DNA from: Agrococcus sp. Marseille-Q4369
GTDB lineage: Bacteria; Actinomycetota; Actinomycetes; Actinomycetales; Microbacteriaceae
Length of the DNA stretch: 64,000 nucleotides
Assembly (NCBI RefSeq): GCF_018308945.1
Contig: NZ_CP070501.1
Span: forward strand, 744,001-808,000
Direction of reading: 5' to 3'
The notes under the pieces are model-generated. The model was not told where the DNA came from and made no database searches. It saw nothing but the letters and a program-made list of their open reading frames with translations. Numbering within the stretch: position 1 is the first letter of the stretch; the number at the start of each line of letters is the position of its first letter. Both the position numbers and the translations under genes were made by a program. Positions 62,901 to 64,000 of this stretch are shown here, one piece after another.

Positions 62901-64000
62901 GCCGCTCCCGAAGGCCGATCCGAAACCGGTGCCACCTATCGGGGTGAAAGTCTCCACCGACATGGAGCGCCGCTCCTACGGAATCCGTGCGCGGGCCAGG
63001 TGGACTGATCCGATCACGAAGCGCCGTGTGATCCGGTCTGAGATCGTTCCTGATGAGGCCGCTGCTCACGCGTTCTTCGACCAACTGCGGAACTCTTCCG
63101 TTAAGGGCATGGATACGACCATGACGTTGACGGAGTTCGTCACCTCGATCGGTGACCGGTGGGCGCGAGGCCTGGACCCGACATCGACCGGCGAGACCTA
63201 CGGGTTCGGGCTCAAGCTCCGTGTCCTGCCTGCACTGGGGCATCTGCCGGTGACGCAGATCACCGCGGGCATCATCGACCGGACCATCGACGGGTGGGAG
63301 CAACGCTACGGCGCATCCACGATCAAGAACTCGATCGCACCGCTCGTGCGTGTCCTCGATGAGGCGGTGCGAGACGGGCTGATCACCATCAACCCGGCGA
63401 AGAACCGTGCGAAGCGGAGCCTGAATCGGAACGCGTTCCGGACGCAGTCAGCCGAGCAGGCGTCACCACGCGCGCATGCCATCCCTGACATGAAGACGCT
63501 GAACAAGCTCGCGGCAGCCTGCGGCAAGGTCGACCAGTCCTACAGCGACTTCGTGATGCTCGCCGCGCTCCTCGCCGCACGCTCCTCCGAGGTGTCAGGC
63601 CTGCAAGTCGGTGATGTGAAGTTCGACAAGAACCTCGTCGTCATCGCGCGTCAGATCTTCCCCGGCAAAGGCGGGCTCGTCACCAAGCCGACCAAGAGCC
63701 GGAAGGAACGACGAGTGCCGATTCTCGAACCTCTCCGCCCCGTACTGGAACGGCTCACCGCGGGCAGACAACCAGAGGCGCAGCTTCTCGTCGGGCCGAA
63801 AGGCGGGGTCCTGACGACCGCGACCGTCCGCGACGCGACCAACTGGGACAAGATCGTCGCAGACCTCGGGCTTCCCGACCTCACCCGCCACGGGCTCCGC
63901 CACACCGGAGCCACCTGGATGGCCGACGCCGGCGTTCCCCTCCACGTGCTCCAAGAGATCCTGGGACACGCATCAATGGAAACCACCCGCGGATACCTTC
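62884..64000 (+). CDS. tyrosine recombinase/integrase, C-terminus cut by window edge
   Basis: At least 372 residues. An N-terminal arm-binding/SAM-like region (about 80-160, MTLTEFVTSIGDRWARGLDP...) precedes the catalytic domain with Arg in LLAARSSEVSGLQ, Lys in TKPTKSRKERRVP, HGLRHTG (His-x2-Arg), LGHASMETT and the nucleophile Tyr at residue 371 in TTRGYL, three codons' length from the edge. All catalytic residues are present. It points right, toward the predicted intact tRNA-Pro attachment site outside the window. Confidence 0.92.
   Translation, partial: MPRKGEPLPKADPKPVPPIGVKVSTDMERRSYGIRARARWTDPITKRRVIRSEIVPDEAAAHAFFDQLRNSSVKGMDTTMTLTEFVTSIGDRWARGLDPTSTGETYGFGLKLRVLPALGHLPVTQITAGIIDRTIDGWEQRYGASTIKNSIAPLVRVLDEAVRDGLITINPAKNRAKRSLNRNAFRTQSAEQASPRAHAIPDMKTLNKLAAACGKVDQSYSDFVMLAALLAARSSEVSGLQVGDVKFDKNLVVIARQIFPGKGGLVTKPTKSRKERRVPILEPLRPVLERLTAGRQPEAQLLVGPKGGVLTTATVRDATNWDKIVADLGLPDLTRHGLRHTGATWMADAGVPLHVLQEILGHASMETTRGYL

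Overview
The window comes from a very high-GC actinobacterium. Gene content and order (mraZ-rsmH-ftsL-ftsI-murE-murF-mraY-murD, a pknL/Rv2175c-type pair, a garA-ftsR-type pair, DUF3040 and DUF3054 proteins), near-exclusive G/C at third codon positions and many start codons placed 6-8 bases after a TANNNT box point to Actinomycetota, most likely Microbacteriaceae. The genus cannot be fixed from the sequence alone.

Bases 1-45,500 look like native chromosome. The first 9.3 kb is the division and cell-wall cluster on the minus strand, read from mraZ (9267) down to a murD cut by the window edge, with three 10-bp-spaced GTGG boxes upstream of mraZ as a likely MraZ operator. Next come isoprenoid synthesis (polyprenyl diphosphate synthase), a PASTA Ser/Thr kinase with its small DNA-binding partner, class II DAHP synthase, a PlsC-type acyltransferase, a long-chain acyl-CoA ligase, peptide deformylase, pyruvate carboxylase and an orphan ParA ATPase. 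At 22,671-23,010 lies a 340-bp block of seventeen consecutive 20-bp units of three sequence types. It is followed by the garA/ftsR/MerR regulatory cluster, AzlCD, a DNA-3-methyladenine glycosylase, a glutamine amidotransferase, glycerate kinase, and a run of redox and metabolic enzymes (LLM flavoprotein, thiolase, VOC protein, OYE/FadH-like reductase, Cys/Met-metabolism PLP enzyme, class V aminotransferase, MDR and AKR reductases), plus an MMPL exporter divergent from a TetR regulator. Within this, 35,122-36,753 is a small graveyard of three genes that keep terminal parts but have lost their middles.

From about 45,615 the base composition loosens and the DNA looks acquired: a DJ-1/PfpI remnant, an antibiotic-biosynthesis-monooxygenase-type protein, a strongly structured intergenic element, a DAO-family oxidoreductase and an IS3-family remnant. 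At 48,124-48,165 is the 3' part of a tRNA-Pro(GGG) gene (anticodon loop to 3' end, minus strand) followed by a terminator, the typical scar left when an element integrates into a tRNA gene. From there to beyond the right edge runs an integrative element: two hypothetical genes, a nest of insertion sequences (an IS3-family element interrupted by an intact ISL3-family element with an 8-bp target duplication, next to a truncated inverted ISL3 copy), the complete high-affinity potassium uptake operon kdpFABC with its kdpDE sensor and regulator, a further IS3-family element, an AlpA-type excisionase and a tyrosine integrase that runs off the window just after its catalytic tyrosine.

The main story of the right third is therefore a mobile kdp cargo island at a tRNA-Pro site. 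The kdp operon opens with an extra 31-residue membrane peptide whose stop overlaps the kdpF start.
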